Source: Flexilinea flocculi (GTDB taxonomy: Bacteria; Chloroflexota; Anaerolineae; Anaerolineales; Anaerolineaceae). From it: a DNA stretch of 64,000 nucleotides. Where the stretch lies: contig NZ_DF968181.1 of NCBI RefSeq assembly GCF_001192795.1, positions 396,839 through 460,838 of the forward strand, read 5' to 3'. The position numbers were made by a program, and so were the translations under genes. This document shows, one piece after another, positions 16,487 through 24,502 of this stretch; positions within the stretch are counted from its first letter, which is position 1; each line of letters opens with the position of its first letter. The notes below the pieces were generated by a model that was not told the origin of the DNA, searched no databases, and saw nothing but the letters and a program-made list of their open reading frames with translations.

Positions 16487-17221
16487 ATGGATTCAATGAT
16501 CCAAGTCGATGGACTTTATAAGTCCTATCATGGCGTAAACGCTGTTGAAAATCTGTCTATATCCATCCACAGCGGAGAAGTTTTTGGGTTGCTGGGAGCA
16601 AATGGCGCAGGGAAAACAACGTCCATTGAATGTATTCTGGGCGTCCGAAAACCCGACCAGGGGGCGATTTCTGTCATGGGGATGAATCCTTCCTCAGACC
16701 GCAAGAAACTTTTCGAAAAAGTGGGAGTCCAGTTTCAGGAATCAAGTTTTCAGGAACAAATTAAAGTTGTTGAACTATGCGAGGAAACACAGGCGTTATA
16801 TAAAAATCCGGGAGATTATCAAGCACTATTAAAGCAATTTGGATTGGCTGAAATGAAAAAAGCTGCTGTAGCAGAGTTGTCCGGGGGACAAAAACAGCGG
16901 CTGTTTGTTGTGCTGGCATTACTGCCGAATCCGGAGGTCGTTTTTCTGGATGAATTGACAACCGGTCTCGATTCCAGAGCCAGAAGGACTGTCTGGAATG
17001 GTTTATCCGATTTGAAACAAAAAGGGATGACTATTCTGATGACGTCACATTATATGGATGAAGTTGAAACGTTGTGTGATCGAATCTGCATCCTGAAGAA
17101 GGGCAAGACGGTATTTATGGGGACAGTACAGGAAGCGGTTACAGCCAGTCCATTTCAGAGATTCGAAGATGCTTATCTTTGGTTGACAGATGAGGAGGGT
17201 TCAGAAAATGAAAGCATTTAG
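16487..17221 (+). CDS. ABC-2 type exporter ATPase
   Basis: 244-residue cytosolic ATPase of the DrrA/NodI group: Walker A GANGAGKTT, Q-loop VQFQESSFQ, signature LSGGQKQRL, Walker B VVFLDELTTGLD, H-loop MTSHYMDEV. The Walker B Glu is followed by LTTGLD where EPTTGLD is usual. AGGAGG lies about nine bases before the ATG. It overlaps the permease gene by 14 bases. With the permease it should form a drug, antibiotic or lipid exporter; the adjacent MerR-like regulator supports a drug-resistance role by context only. Confidence 0.92.
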   Translation: MDSMIQVDGLYKSYHGVNAVENLSISIHSGEVFGLLGANGAGKTTSIECILGVRKPDQGAISVMGMNPSSDRKKLFEKVGVQFQESSFQEQIKVVELCEETQALYKNPGDYQALLKQFGLAEMKKAAVAELSGGQKQRLFVVLALLPNPEVVFLDELTTGLDSRARRTVWNGLSDLKQKGMTILMTSHYMDEVETLCDRICILKKGKTVFMGTVQEAVTASPFQRFEDAYLWLTDEEGSENESI

Positions 17222-17951
17222 GACCATGTTGAAAATTGAGACAAAACTTTCTCTACGCGGAATTGATATGTTGATTTTCGCAATTTGCATGCCGGTGGTT
17301 ATTCTCATCTTATTGGGAATAATCTATGGGAATAAGCCTGCTTTTGAAGGGGCAGCATACTCATTCTTTGAGCAGTCTTTCGCAGCAGTCGCTACCATAG
17401 CAATTTGTGGCGGTGGTGTGATGGGACTGCCGCTTGTCATTTCAGATTACCGGCAGAAAAAAATATTAAAGCGGTTTCAAGTAACACCTGTCAGCCCGAC
17501 TATGATTTTGTTTGTACAACTTGTGATCTACACGTTGTATGCGTTGTGTTCCTTAATTCTTCTTTTAATCGTAGCAGTATTCTTCTTTGAATTTCAGATG
17601 CGAGGCTCATGGCTGCAATTTTTGGGCTTTTATTTCATCGTCTTGTTATCCATATTCAGCATCGGATTGATGACCGGAGGAATTGCGAAAAACACAAAAA
17701 GCGCTGGCATCATCGCTAGCATCCTTTATTTCCCGATGTTGATTTTTTCCGGTTCAACACTGCCTTATGAGGTAATGCCGGTTTCTTTACAGCGAATTGC
17801 CGATTTAATGCCGCTGACACATGGCATCAAACTGCTGAAAGCCTCATCATTGGGATTGCCATTGGTGAATGTCTCTTTTTCTCTGATCGTAATGATCGTG
17901 ATCGCAATACTTTGTATAGTGATCGCTGTACGGTATTTTAAATGGGAATAA
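17208..17951 (+). CDS. ABC-2 type exporter permease
   Basis: 247-residue inner-membrane protein with six hydrophobic segments and the ABC-2 layout: short cytoplasmic N terminus (MKAFRTMLKIETKLSLRG), VISDYRQKKILKRFQVTPVSP between helices 2 and 3, and PFE-like end LPYEVMPVSLQRIADLMPLTHGIKLL before the last helix. Start at ATG 17208 with AGGAGG nine bases upstream, inside the ATPase gene. Partner of the ATPase at 16487. Confidence 0.9.
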   Translation: MKAFRTMLKIETKLSLRGIDMLIFAICMPVVILILLGIIYGNKPAFEGAAYSFFEQSFAAVATIAICGGGVMGLPLVISDYRQKKILKRFQVTPVSPTMILFVQLVIYTLYALCSLILLLIVAVFFFEFQMRGSWLQFLGFYFIVLLSIFSIGLMTGGIAKNTKSAGIIASILYFPMLIFSGSTLPYEVMPVSLQRIADLMPLTHGIKLLKASSLGLPLVNVSFSLIVMIVIAILCIVIAVRYFKWE

Positions 17952-18000
17952 TTTAATCATACATCCCATTCCATGATTGATCGTATTGCCAATCAATCAC

Positions 18001-18073
18001 CAGCAATTCGAAATATGGGGAGGATTCTCAATTTTTCTGAATTTGGAAAGTCAATCCATCTTTCGAATTGCCA
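18001..18073. repeat. MITE-like repeat, short class (73 bp)
   Basis: CAGCAATTCGAAATAT at the left, ATCTTTCGAATTGCCA at the right, with GGGGAGGATTCT and GGAAAGTCAATCC between. The central hairpin is missing. Confidence 0.82.
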
Positions 18074-18099
18074 ATAATTCTTCATGGAAACAAACCTTT

Positions 18100-18195
18100 T
18101 AAGTCAATCGAGCAAACTTGTTGTTGTGTTATTTTTGCGCTCTGCACAAAAATAACACAACGATAAATAATTCTCCTCATATTTCCGATCACTGT
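18100..18195. repeat. MITE-like repeat, partial, strong hairpin
   Basis: TTGTTGTGTTATTTTTG is followed by CGCTCTGCA and the complementary CAAAAATAACACAAC, then TTCTCCTCATATTTCCGATCACTG as a decayed right end. The left terminal repeat is not recognisable. Confidence 0.7.
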
Positions 18196-18402
18196 CAAAT
18201 TGACGATTACTTGCTGAAAAATTTGTTTGAGGATTCAATTTTCCTATATCCAAGTATTTTGAATCCTCTTGAATATGCTTTTTCTGGGAAGAAAATATTT
18301 CTGTTTGTTTTTCTATTTGCGGTTCGAATAGTCACGTATCATCGAAGGATGCGTCATTTTATTATTTCTTACAAAAAATATATATAATATTAAGACAAGC
18401 CT

Positions 18403-19800
18403 ATGGATAAGATACGTGTTGGAATATCTGATTATGAGGAATCCTCGTACGGGGATATCTCTGATTCTCACAGTACATTGACTGTGATGAATCTCTATTC
18501 TGAACCTCTGATCCGTCTGTATGACGGAAAAATTTGGCCTGCTCTTGCGCAAAGCTGGCAGTCTTTTGACGATGGCCATCGCTGGTTATTTTACTTGCGG
18601 CCAAATATTATGTTTCATGACAGCACTCCCTGTTCTGTTGTCGATGTGATTGATTCCTTTGAGGAGATTAAATCACAAAGCACAAAGACAGGTATGCCAA
18701 GCCCGTATGAACGATATTTCTCTGCGTTAAATTTCCGAATTATCAACCGCTTAACTTTGGAAGTTACTTGCGAAACTCCTTGCGGCGATGTAGCAGAAAT
18801 TCTCAGCGGTATCAACATTCGCAGAACCAAACATAATGAAAAACCTGTAATCGGAACAGGTAACTATACTTTTGCTAAATTTTATGCCGGAAAAACGGTT
18901 CGTCTGGAAAAACGATCCGGACTAAAACATCTGTCCGCTTATGATCAGATTACGTTTCATATCATTCCGGATCCGGAAGAACGACTTGCAGCGCTGAAAG
19001 AAGGAAAAATACATTTTGCTGCCAATTTGGAACAACTTCCCAGACAAAAACAGGATCCGGACTTTACCTGGTGGAAATGTGTAAGCAGTAAATCAACTGT
19101 CGGGCTGTTGAACGCTTTTGAACCGCCATTTAATGATCCGCGGGCAAGAATCGGGATTAATTACGCAGTTGATGTCGATCAAATCATTCATGAAGTTTTT
19201 TCCGATCTGGCAATTCCGGCAGCGACGATTGGCAGCCCTTTTCATTGCGGTTATGACAATTCCATCAAACCGGTCGGTTATGATCCGGAGAAGGCGAAAC
19301 AGTTATTTGAAAAGGTGGCAATGCCGTCTCAATTGGAAATTTTTGCTTCCGAAGGATTCCCGCCGCGTTCGAGGGAGATTGCGGCGTTCATCGCGGAACA
19401 GCTTGAAAAGATTCATATTCAAACCTGCCTTCATATCATTGAGGATGAGACGGATTATCTACGTCTGATTGAGAAAAAACAGGCAGGCCATATCGCTCTT
19501 TTCCATTCTGCTTCCAACAGTACCTATCGGATTTTATCGGAATGTGTATCGTCAACTGAAAAAGGTAGATGGTGGCAAGGCTACACGGATGAGAAGACGC
19601 AATCATTAATACTGGCAGCGAATACAGAAGATGACATAACCAATCGCGAACGCAAATATTCTGCAGTCTTGAATCATCTAAATCAACAACCTCCCTGGCT
19701 GTACCTTTTCCATCCAATTTCCGTTTATGCCTGTCTTCCGGAAGTAAAAGATGTGGAATTATTACATACGGAAATGCTGCGTTTCCCTGGATCCTGGTAG
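18403..19800 (+). CDS. Family 5 solute-binding protein without export signal
   Basis: 465-residue protein of the peptide/nickel-binding (SBP_bac_5) fold: YSEPLIRLYDGKIWPALAQSW, RPNIMFHDSTPCSVVDVIDSFE, GTGNYTF, DPRARIGINYAVDVDQI, YDPEKAKQLFEK, ASEGFPPRSREIAAFI and a closing DVELLHTEM. Such proteins are nearly always secreted or lipid-anchored, but here the chain begins MDKIRVGISDYEES directly at the domain and no upstream in-frame start adds a signal peptide. No Opp-type permease or ATPase is nearby. SgrR-type regulators use this fold inside the cell, but they carry an N-terminal HTH that is absent here. Function as an intracellular ligand sensor is possible but unproven. Confidence 0.82.
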   Translation: MDKIRVGISDYEESSYGDISDSHSTLTVMNLYSEPLIRLYDGKIWPALAQSWQSFDDGHRWLFYLRPNIMFHDSTPCSVVDVIDSFEEIKSQSTKTGMPSPYERYFSALNFRIINRLTLEVTCETPCGDVAEILSGINIRRTKHNEKPVIGTGNYTFAKFYAGKTVRLEKRSGLKHLSAYDQITFHIIPDPEERLAALKEGKIHFAANLEQLPRQKQDPDFTWWKCVSSKSTVGLLNAFEPPFNDPRARIGINYAVDVDQIIHEVFSDLAIPAATIGSPFHCGYDNSIKPVGYDPEKAKQLFEKVAMPSQLEIFASEGFPPRSREIAAFIAEQLEKIHIQTCLHIIEDETDYLRLIEKKQAGHIALFHSASNSTYRILSECVSSTEKGRWWQGYTDEKTQSLILAANTEDDITNRERKYSAVLNHLNQQPPWLYLFHPISVYACLPEVKDVELLHTEMLRFPGSW

Positions 19801-19828
19801 TTTTTCAGCAAATATTTCTTGAATTTAC

Positions 19829-20860
19829 TCAGCATTTCAGGCGCGTATCCTGCAAAAATTTCGTTTTCATCGGATTCCCTTCGGCACGAAAAACAACGTT
19901 TTGCGATACGTTAAAAATAGATGACCAGATCGTTGTGAAATTTAAAGTTTCATCGTACTGACAAATAAATCCAAATTCCCCGCTCAACAAGTCTTTCGAG
20001 AACGCAATTGCGTTATCAAAGGTCAACGTTCTTAAAGCATGCAAAACTGTCTGATATCGGATCTCCGATGAAAAAATGTCATAATCCACCGAATGATGTG
20101 CTTTCATTTCGGGTTTTGTAAAATGGTTGGTGATGAGGACGAACCGCTCTCCAAAATGATTGGTCTCTGGTGTTCTCACCTTCAAATCTTTCGGATTGCA
20201 TTCGACAACAGCCATATCTCCGCTTTGATCTGCTAATAGAATATTGCAGTTGGAGGCGATCGGCAGTCTGTGAAGCGCTTTAATACCGGATTGAACCGAT
20301 TCGCATTTTTCAAGAAGATAGCGGACCAGAAAAACCGAATTCAATCCAGGTAGAATTTCCTCAATTTTTGGAACGACAAAAGTCATCGCGACAGCCAATC
20401 CATGTTCATTGATGCCTTCCTCCCCATTGATGAACGAGGATGTATTCAAGAGAAACTTTGCCTGATTTTCAGGCTGGTAATAAATGCTTTTACTGATTTT
20501 CTCCATATATGGCGGCAAATCGTTATTTCTTCCATAAAATATTTGCCCGTTGTGAGAAAAAGCAAAACCAGTACATCCTCTGGCTTCCATCGAATCACCT
20601 TCTTCAGGCGACAGACAACATCCCATACACATCATCCAGGCTGTAAATAATTCATGGTTAACGCCTATGCTGTCTGTAACACCACGGATTTCTTTTTCTG
20701 CTTCAGGAAAGAATTCTTGAAGGATTTTACCGCTTTTTATGCCAAAATCTTTTTGGAATGAATCCAGATGAATTGGAAAATGGACATTACCTTTATGAAA
20801 CATTGCTCCCATTTTTAAACCCATCGAATAATGGTTGCCCTTCAGTCTTGGATGGTACAT
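19829..20860 (-). CDS. C45 autoproteolytic acyltransferase/hydrolase
   Basis: 343-residue protein of the Ntn-hydrolase C45 group (isopenicillin N acyltransferase and related amidohydrolases). The predicted self-processing nucleophile is the Cys of ARGCTGFAF (about residue 96), followed by FYGRNNDLPP, where the family has the conserved GRNxD. Downstream are NEHGLAVAMTF and ILLADQSGDMAVVECNP, both typical. No signal peptide. It would cleave or transfer an acyl group on an amide such as an N-acyl amino acid or beta-lactam-like compound; substrate not predictable. It converges on the solute-binding gene at 18403. Confidence 0.87.
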   Translation of the reverse strand: MYHPRLKGNHYSMGLKMGAMFHKGNVHFPIHLDSFQKDFGIKSGKILQEFFPEAEKEIRGVTDSIGVNHELFTAWMMCMGCCLSPEEGDSMEARGCTGFAFSHNGQIFYGRNNDLPPYMEKISKSIYYQPENQAKFLLNTSSFINGEEGINEHGLAVAMTFVVPKIEEILPGLNSVFLVRYLLEKCESVQSGIKALHRLPIASNCNILLADQSGDMAVVECNPKDLKVRTPETNHFGERFVLITNHFTKPEMKAHHSVDYDIFSSEIRYQTVLHALRTLTFDNAIAFSKDLLSGEFGFICQYDETLNFTTIWSSIFNVSQNVVFRAEGNPMKTKFLQDTRLKC

Positions 20861-20941
20861 ATTGCGTTTCCCCTCGAATTGTGATATTTTCTTGTTTCCA
20901 TATCATAATCCTAATAAAATTTTTCCATGGGAAATATCCAT

Positions 20942-21269
20942 CAGTGATTCCTATAAAAATAGAATCCAATTTTCATTATCGGATGAATAATTTCTTTCAT
21001 CTGCTGTTCGAAATATTGATTGATCTGTCATTGCGAGGAGGGGGTCAGCCCGACGAAGCAATCTCTTTCCGGATGGCGCTCCGCCCTACATGTGGTGGGG
21101 AGATTGCCACACCCCTTCGGGGCTCGCAATGACAGGTTCCTTATAGCAATTCCTATGAAAATAGAATTCAATTTTCATTATCGGATGTGTAATTTATTTC
21201 ATCTGCTGTTCGAAATATAGAAATAATTCTTTCTTTATTCGAAAAGTCAATGCACATTTTGAATCGCTG
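20942..21269. repeat. Composite nested repeat, copy A
   Basis: Order: repeat end CAGTGATTC; a 70-base module ATTCCTATAAAAATAGAAT ... TTTCATCTGCTG; TTCGAAATATTGATTGA; the CATTGCGAG repeat (21025-21136); a second copy of the 70-base module (about 21146-21206); TTCGAAATATAG ... AAAGTCAATGCACA and right end TTTTGAATCGCTG. The same arrangement recurs at 37083-37363, so this is a unit that has multiplied, or two parallel nested insertions. Confidence 0.8.
21025..21136. repeat. CATTGCGAG inverted repeat, intact copy
   Basis: Ends CTGTCATTGCGAG and CTCGCAATGACAGG are inverted repeats; inside are GTCAGCCCGACGAAGCAATC and GGGGAGATTGCCACACCCC, which can fold as sub-hairpins. It is notably more GC-rich than its surroundings. 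Confidence 0.85.
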
Positions 21270-21356
21270 GATCAAGAGGTATTATTTCTGATTAAAAACA
21301 TAAAGTTTTACGAATTATTCATTTTCTGAAAACAAGTATCAAAACGGGAGAATATT

Positions 21357-22034
21357 ATGAACGAAATTATGGAAAACTTTATCCAGGATTTTTGTCAGAA
21401 AGTAAAGGAAATATTCCAGGAACGTGTAGTCTTTTTAGGATTGCAAGGCAGTGTTGGACGCGGAGAAAGTGTCGATACAAGTGATATTGACCTTGTAGTC
21501 ATTCTGGATCAATTGGAAATCGAAGATCTGGTTCAATACCGGAATCTGATTGATCAGACGCCGGAACCTGGAAGAATGTGTGGTTTCATTTCCGGAGTGA
21601 ATGAGCTATATCATTGGGAGAAGTCCGACCTGTTCCAGTTTTATTATGATTCCCAGCCAATTTTTGGGAGTATCGATTTTATCAAATCGATGCTTTCAAA
21701 AATGGATGTGCGGAGGGCTGTATTGATTGGCGCCTGCAATATTTATCATTCGTGTGGGCATAATTTCGTCCATGAAAAAAGCGGGGAAATCCTCAAATCT
21801 TGTTATAAATCTGCTTCCTTTGTCCTACAAGCCAAATATTTCGACCAAACCGGTTCCTATGTGCAGAAGAAAACAGATCTGCTGCCACACTTATCTCCGG
21901 ATGATCACCAAATTTTGGAGATCCTGTTATCCCAAAAATCCTGGAATCATCTGGATGAAGGCATTTATCATGCTTTTTCGGCTGTACTTTTACACTGGGC
22001 TGGGAAAATAATCGAGGAATTTTCAATCAAATGA
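21357..22034 (+). CDS. Nucleotidyltransferase-domain protein
   Basis: 225 residues. The polymerase-beta-like nucleotidyltransferase motif is clear: GLQGSVGRGESVDTSDIDLVVIL (GS core at about residue 31, metal-binding D-x-D at DID). The rest is a mostly helical C-terminal domain similar in layout to antibiotic nucleotidyltransferases and to small MNT/KNTase-like proteins. GGGAG is seven bases before the ATG. Substrate unknown: aminoglycoside-type modification, tRNA-like or protein AMPylation are all conceivable. It stands alone. Confidence 0.82.
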   Translation: MNEIMENFIQDFCQKVKEIFQERVVFLGLQGSVGRGESVDTSDIDLVVILDQLEIEDLVQYRNLIDQTPEPGRMCGFISGVNELYHWEKSDLFQFYYDSQPIFGSIDFIKSMLSKMDVRRAVLIGACNIYHSCGHNFVHEKSGEILKSCYKSASFVLQAKYFDQTGSYVQKKTDLLPHLSPDDHQILEILLSQKSWNHLDEGIYHAFSAVLLHWAGKIIEEFSIK

Positions 22035-22294
22035 AAATCCTTTTTTTTCGGATGGATTTATTTCATGAAGGAAGTAAATTCAATTTCTCATATGACAGGG
22101 ATCTGAATTTTGCTTAATGATTTAAATTTTTATTGTTTATTTTGCTATTAAAAATAAAAAAAATTAATAAATATTTTGAAAATATTAATAAAATATTGAA
22201 TATATAAAAATAAAATTAAAATAGTTAAGCATATGATAGAATCTATCTGCAATATTAAAGGTGCTTTGAAAATTTATTGAAAGAGAGGATGCAA
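22035..22294. promoter_or_regulatory. Extremely AT-rich region upstream of the Lrp gene
   Basis: From about 22110 to 22220 the sequence is nearly pure A/T with short AATATTTTGAAAATATT palindromes, followed by GATAGAATCTATC (22236-22248), an inverted repeat. Such a curved, AT-rich stretch directly ahead of an lrp-like gene is a plausible autoregulatory Lrp binding region; this is inference. Confidence 0.4.
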
Positions 22295-22735
22295 ATGGAT
22301 GAAATTGATATCACCATTCTGAATGAATTGAAAGCTAATGGCAGAGCGACTGCTTCGGAAATCAGCAAAAAAATACATCTTTCGATACCAGCTGCAGCGG
22401 AGCGAATCCGTAAATTGGAACAATCAGAAATCATTCAGCAATACACCATTCGTATCAATCGGCAAAAAACCGGCCAGAAACTGCTGGCATTCATTCTGAT
22501 TAATATTGAAAAGACCGACACGATTGATCAGTTTCGGGAGAGAATCATTCAGGAACGGTGTGTGCTGGAATGTCATCATGTAGCGGGTGCTTATGATTAT
22601 TTATTAAAAGTTGTTCTGGAAGATACGCAGGCATTAGAAGTCTTTTTATCCAAAAAGTTGAAAAACATTCCCGGTGTTGCCAGTTCAAATACTTTCATTA
22701 CATTGATGACACTGAAAGAGGATGTCAGTTGTTAA
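22295..22735 (+). CDS. Lrp/AsnC-family transcriptional regulator
   Basis: 146 residues. N-terminal HTH: MDEIDITILNELKANGRATASEISKKIHLSIPAAAERIRKLE; C-terminal RAM domain that binds amino acids and oligomerises (LAFILINIEK ... CHHVAGAYDYLLKVVLED ... LKNIPGVASSNTFITLMTLKED). Start at 22295 gives the canonical MDEID beginning with GAGAGG six bases upstream; the earlier TTG at 22277 lacks a site. It precedes a LysE-family exporter in the same direction, the common Lrp-exporter pairing in which the regulator responds to the exported amino acid. Confidence 0.93.
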   Translation: MDEIDITILNELKANGRATASEISKKIHLSIPAAAERIRKLEQSEIIQQYTIRINRQKTGQKLLAFILINIEKTDTIDQFRERIIQERCVLECHHVAGAYDYLLKVVLEDTQALEVFLSKKLKNIPGVASSNTFITLMTLKEDVSC

Positions 22736-22939
22736 AAGCGACTGGATATTCAATGTCGGGGAATTCAGATACGTTAAAACGAAAATGAAATAAATACATT
22801 TCTTTCTTGAAGTGCAAAATGAATAATAAAAATCAGCAATAATTCGAAATATAGACTTGTTATACGGATAAAGAGGAAAAACAAGGAATCCTCCCCATAC
22901 TTCGAATTGCTGAAAAATCAGAAAAGCAAAGGTGTTGGA
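22736..22939. other. Lrp-LysE gap carrying a repeat with perfect 9-bp duplication
   Basis: The repeat at 22839-22914 lies between the two genes and would be transcribed if they are co-transcribed. AAAGGTG near 22928 serves the exporter start. Confidence 0.6.
22839..22914. repeat. MITE-like repeat, short class, perfect 9-bp target duplication
   Basis: Element from CAATAATTCGAAATAT (22839) to ATACTTCGAATTGCTG (22914). AAAAATCAG occurs immediately before (22830-22838) and immediately after (22915-22923). Arms AGACTTGTTAT and AAGGAATCCTCCCCAT match the consensus arms, without the hairpin. Confidence 0.92.
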
Positions 22940-23575
22940 ATGATTCTAAAAGGGTTTCGATTTGGAATGTTGTTACAGCTTGCGGTGGGACCTATGTGTC
23001 TGATGGTATTTAATACTTCAGCAACCTACGGCTTTATCTATAGTATCAGCCTGATTGTTGCAATTGCACTGATTGATGCATTGTATATCGGACTATCCTG
23101 TATTGGAACGGCTTCTATTATTGATAAAACAGAGATTAAGACTTTTATAAAAATTGGGGGATGTATTGTACTGATTCTGTTTGGACTGAATACGATCTCT
23201 GGCGTTTTCAAGATTTCATTTCTGCCGAATATCGGATTGTTTTCCGAAGTCACCAGTCAAAATCTCTTTGTTCAGGGTTTGCTGTTGACAGCATCGAATC
23301 CGTTGACAATTCTGTTCTGGAGCGGTATGTTTTCTGCACAAATGATTGAAAATCATTGGAGTCAGAAACAATTGTTATTCTTTGCTGTCGGTTGTGTGCT
23401 GTCCACGTTATTCTTTCTATCCTGTGTTGCACTACTGGGAAGCTTCTTAAATGACTTTTTGCCATTGCTGTTTGTTCAAATTTTGAATATACTCGTCGGT
23501 GTCTTCCTGATATATTTCGGTATCCGATTACTGCTGCGCAAAGATAAAAGTGAAGTTAAAGAACCTGTGATGTAG
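22940..23575 (+). CDS. LysE/RhtB-family amino-acid exporter
   Basis: 211-residue inner-membrane protein with six hydrophobic segments. Family marks: N-terminal GFRFGMLLQLAVGPMCLMVF (LysE G-x-x-x-G-P), SISLIVAIALIDALYIGLS in helix 2, LTASNPLTILFWSGMF (NP motif) in helix 4. Start at ATG 22940 with AAAGGTG upstream; the open frame begins earlier inside a repeat. Likely exports basic or other amino acids under control of the Lrp protein at 22295. Its stop codon TAG coincides with the first bases of a repeat (23573). Confidence 0.88.
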   Translation: MILKGFRFGMLLQLAVGPMCLMVFNTSATYGFIYSISLIVAIALIDALYIGLSCIGTASIIDKTEIKTFIKIGGCIVLILFGLNTISGVFKISFLPNIGLFSEVTSQNLFVQGLLLTASNPLTILFWSGMFSAQMIENHWSQKQLLFFAVGCVLSTLFFLSCVALLGSFLNDFLPLLFVQILNILVGVFLIYFGIRLLLRKDKSEVKEPVM

Positions 23576-23610
23576 CAATTTGAAATATTGACTTGCAATT
23601 CGAATTAATT
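23573..23610. repeat. Minimal repeat remnant (38 bp)
   Basis: TAGCAATTTGAAATATTGACTTG joined directly to CAATTCGAATTAATT. It supplies the stop codon of the LysE gene. Confidence 0.65.
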
Positions 23611-23660
23611 TGATGTTTGTTAACGATGAAAACAATTAATCCGAAATTTGTATGACCTTT

Positions 23661-23694
23661 TAAAATAAGGGAGAATTCATTCTCCCTTATTTTA
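23661..23694. terminator. Bidirectional intrinsic terminator
   Basis: 15-bp perfect stem TAAAATAAGGGAGAA (23661-23675) / TTCTCCCTTATTTTA (23680-23694), loop TTCA. A/T-rich arms provide U tracts in both directions. It separates lysE-type (+) and VWA (-) genes. Confidence 0.88.
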
Positions 23695-23741
23695 AATCGC
23701 TGATGCTAAGGATGACCAATCGCAGAGGCTGGCGCTTTTTT

Positions 23742-24389
23742 TTACTTCCCGCGATTTCTCATATCTCTGCGGATTTCTTCCAGATGATTATCTGATATCG
23801 TGCTTTTCTCTCGAAATTCTGCTGCGGCAGCGTTGATTACTGTAAAATTAAGGTTTGTTCCGCTGCTGTCAGCGCAATATTTGACAGCTCTGTTTGCACT
23901 GATTCCGAAACGGTCGGCCGTTTCAACTGCGTCGATATTGGCTCCCAGAAAGATAAACTCCCATCCATATTTTTCTTTCTGCCGTTTGATTTGTGCCTTG
24001 ACTTTTTCGGCTGAATATTCACGGCTTGCATTTTCAGCTCCATCCGTAATGATGACAAACATCACCTTGTCTGCACGCAAATCGCTGGTCGTGTATTTTT
24101 GAGCATTGCCAATTTTATGAATGGTCTTGCCGATTGCATCAAGCAGTGCTGTCGAACCGCCGACAAAATACTCTTCTCCTGTGATCGGGCTCACGGTTTG
24201 GATATTGATGCGATCATGTAGAATATAATATCGATCATCAAATAGAACCGTTGTAATCCGACATTCACCTTCAACGGCTTTCTGCTTTTCCAGCATGGCG
24301 TTGAAACCTCCAATCGTGTCTGCTTCCAATCCGCTCATGGATCCGCTTTTATCCAGTATAAATACCAGTTCGGTTAATTCTTTTTTCAT
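23742..24389 (-). CDS. von Willebrand factor A domain protein
   Basis: 215 residues, almost entirely one VWA domain. MIDAS residues are intact: DKSGSM (D-x-S-x-S, residues 12-17), the Thr in GGSTALLDAIG and Asp in IITDGAEN. No signal peptide or membrane helix, so it is cytosolic. Start at ATG 24389 or the preceding GTG 24392; AAGGAGG is five to eight bases upstream. Last gene of a three-gene unit with the AlkD-like and macro-domain proteins, separated from alkD by 113 bases. VWA proteins of this kind often act as metal-dependent binding partners; here the partner is unknown. Confidence 0.9.
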   Translation of the reverse strand: MKKELTELVFILDKSGSMSGLEADTIGGFNAMLEKQKAVEGECRITTVLFDDRYYILHDRINIQTVSPITGEEYFVGGSTALLDAIGKTIHKIGNAQKYTTSDLRADKVMFVIITDGAENASREYSAEKVKAQIKRQKEKYGWEFIFLGANIDAVETADRFGISANRAVKYCADSSGTNLNFTVINAAAAEFREKSTISDNHLEEIRRDMRNRGK

Positions 24390-24502
24390 CACGATGTCCT
24401 CCTTAATTTCTTTATTGACTCAAGAATAACATCTGTGATTCTGTTCGTGGTCGCTTGCAAAGCGACAAATCAGATATACTTGCTGGCTTCGCGAATACTT
24501 AA

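Larger units (their letters stand above)
17952..18402. other. 451-bp gap with one short repeat and one partial repeat
   Basis: Contains the short repeat 18001-18073 and a left-truncated long repeat with a strong hairpin at about 18118-18165. The open frame that spans 18118-18387 runs through the hairpin and is judged non-coding. A TATAATAT run at about 18381-18390 lies close to the next start. Confidence 0.65.
20861..21356. other. 496-bp intergenic region filled by a composite repeat
   Basis: From 20942 to 21269 the gap is one composite insertion (described separately). The remaining 90 bases lead to GGGAG and the start of the nucleotidyltransferase gene. Confidence 0.75.

Noticed and set aside
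18118..18387. Open frame of 89 codons upstream of the family 5 binding protein
   Set aside because: It begins in the hairpin of a repeat, has no ribosome site and reads as low-complexity aromatic sequence.
20402..20650. Plus-strand frame opposite the C45 gene
   Set aside because: Shadow of a well supported minus-strand gene; no ribosome site and no recognisable protein pattern.
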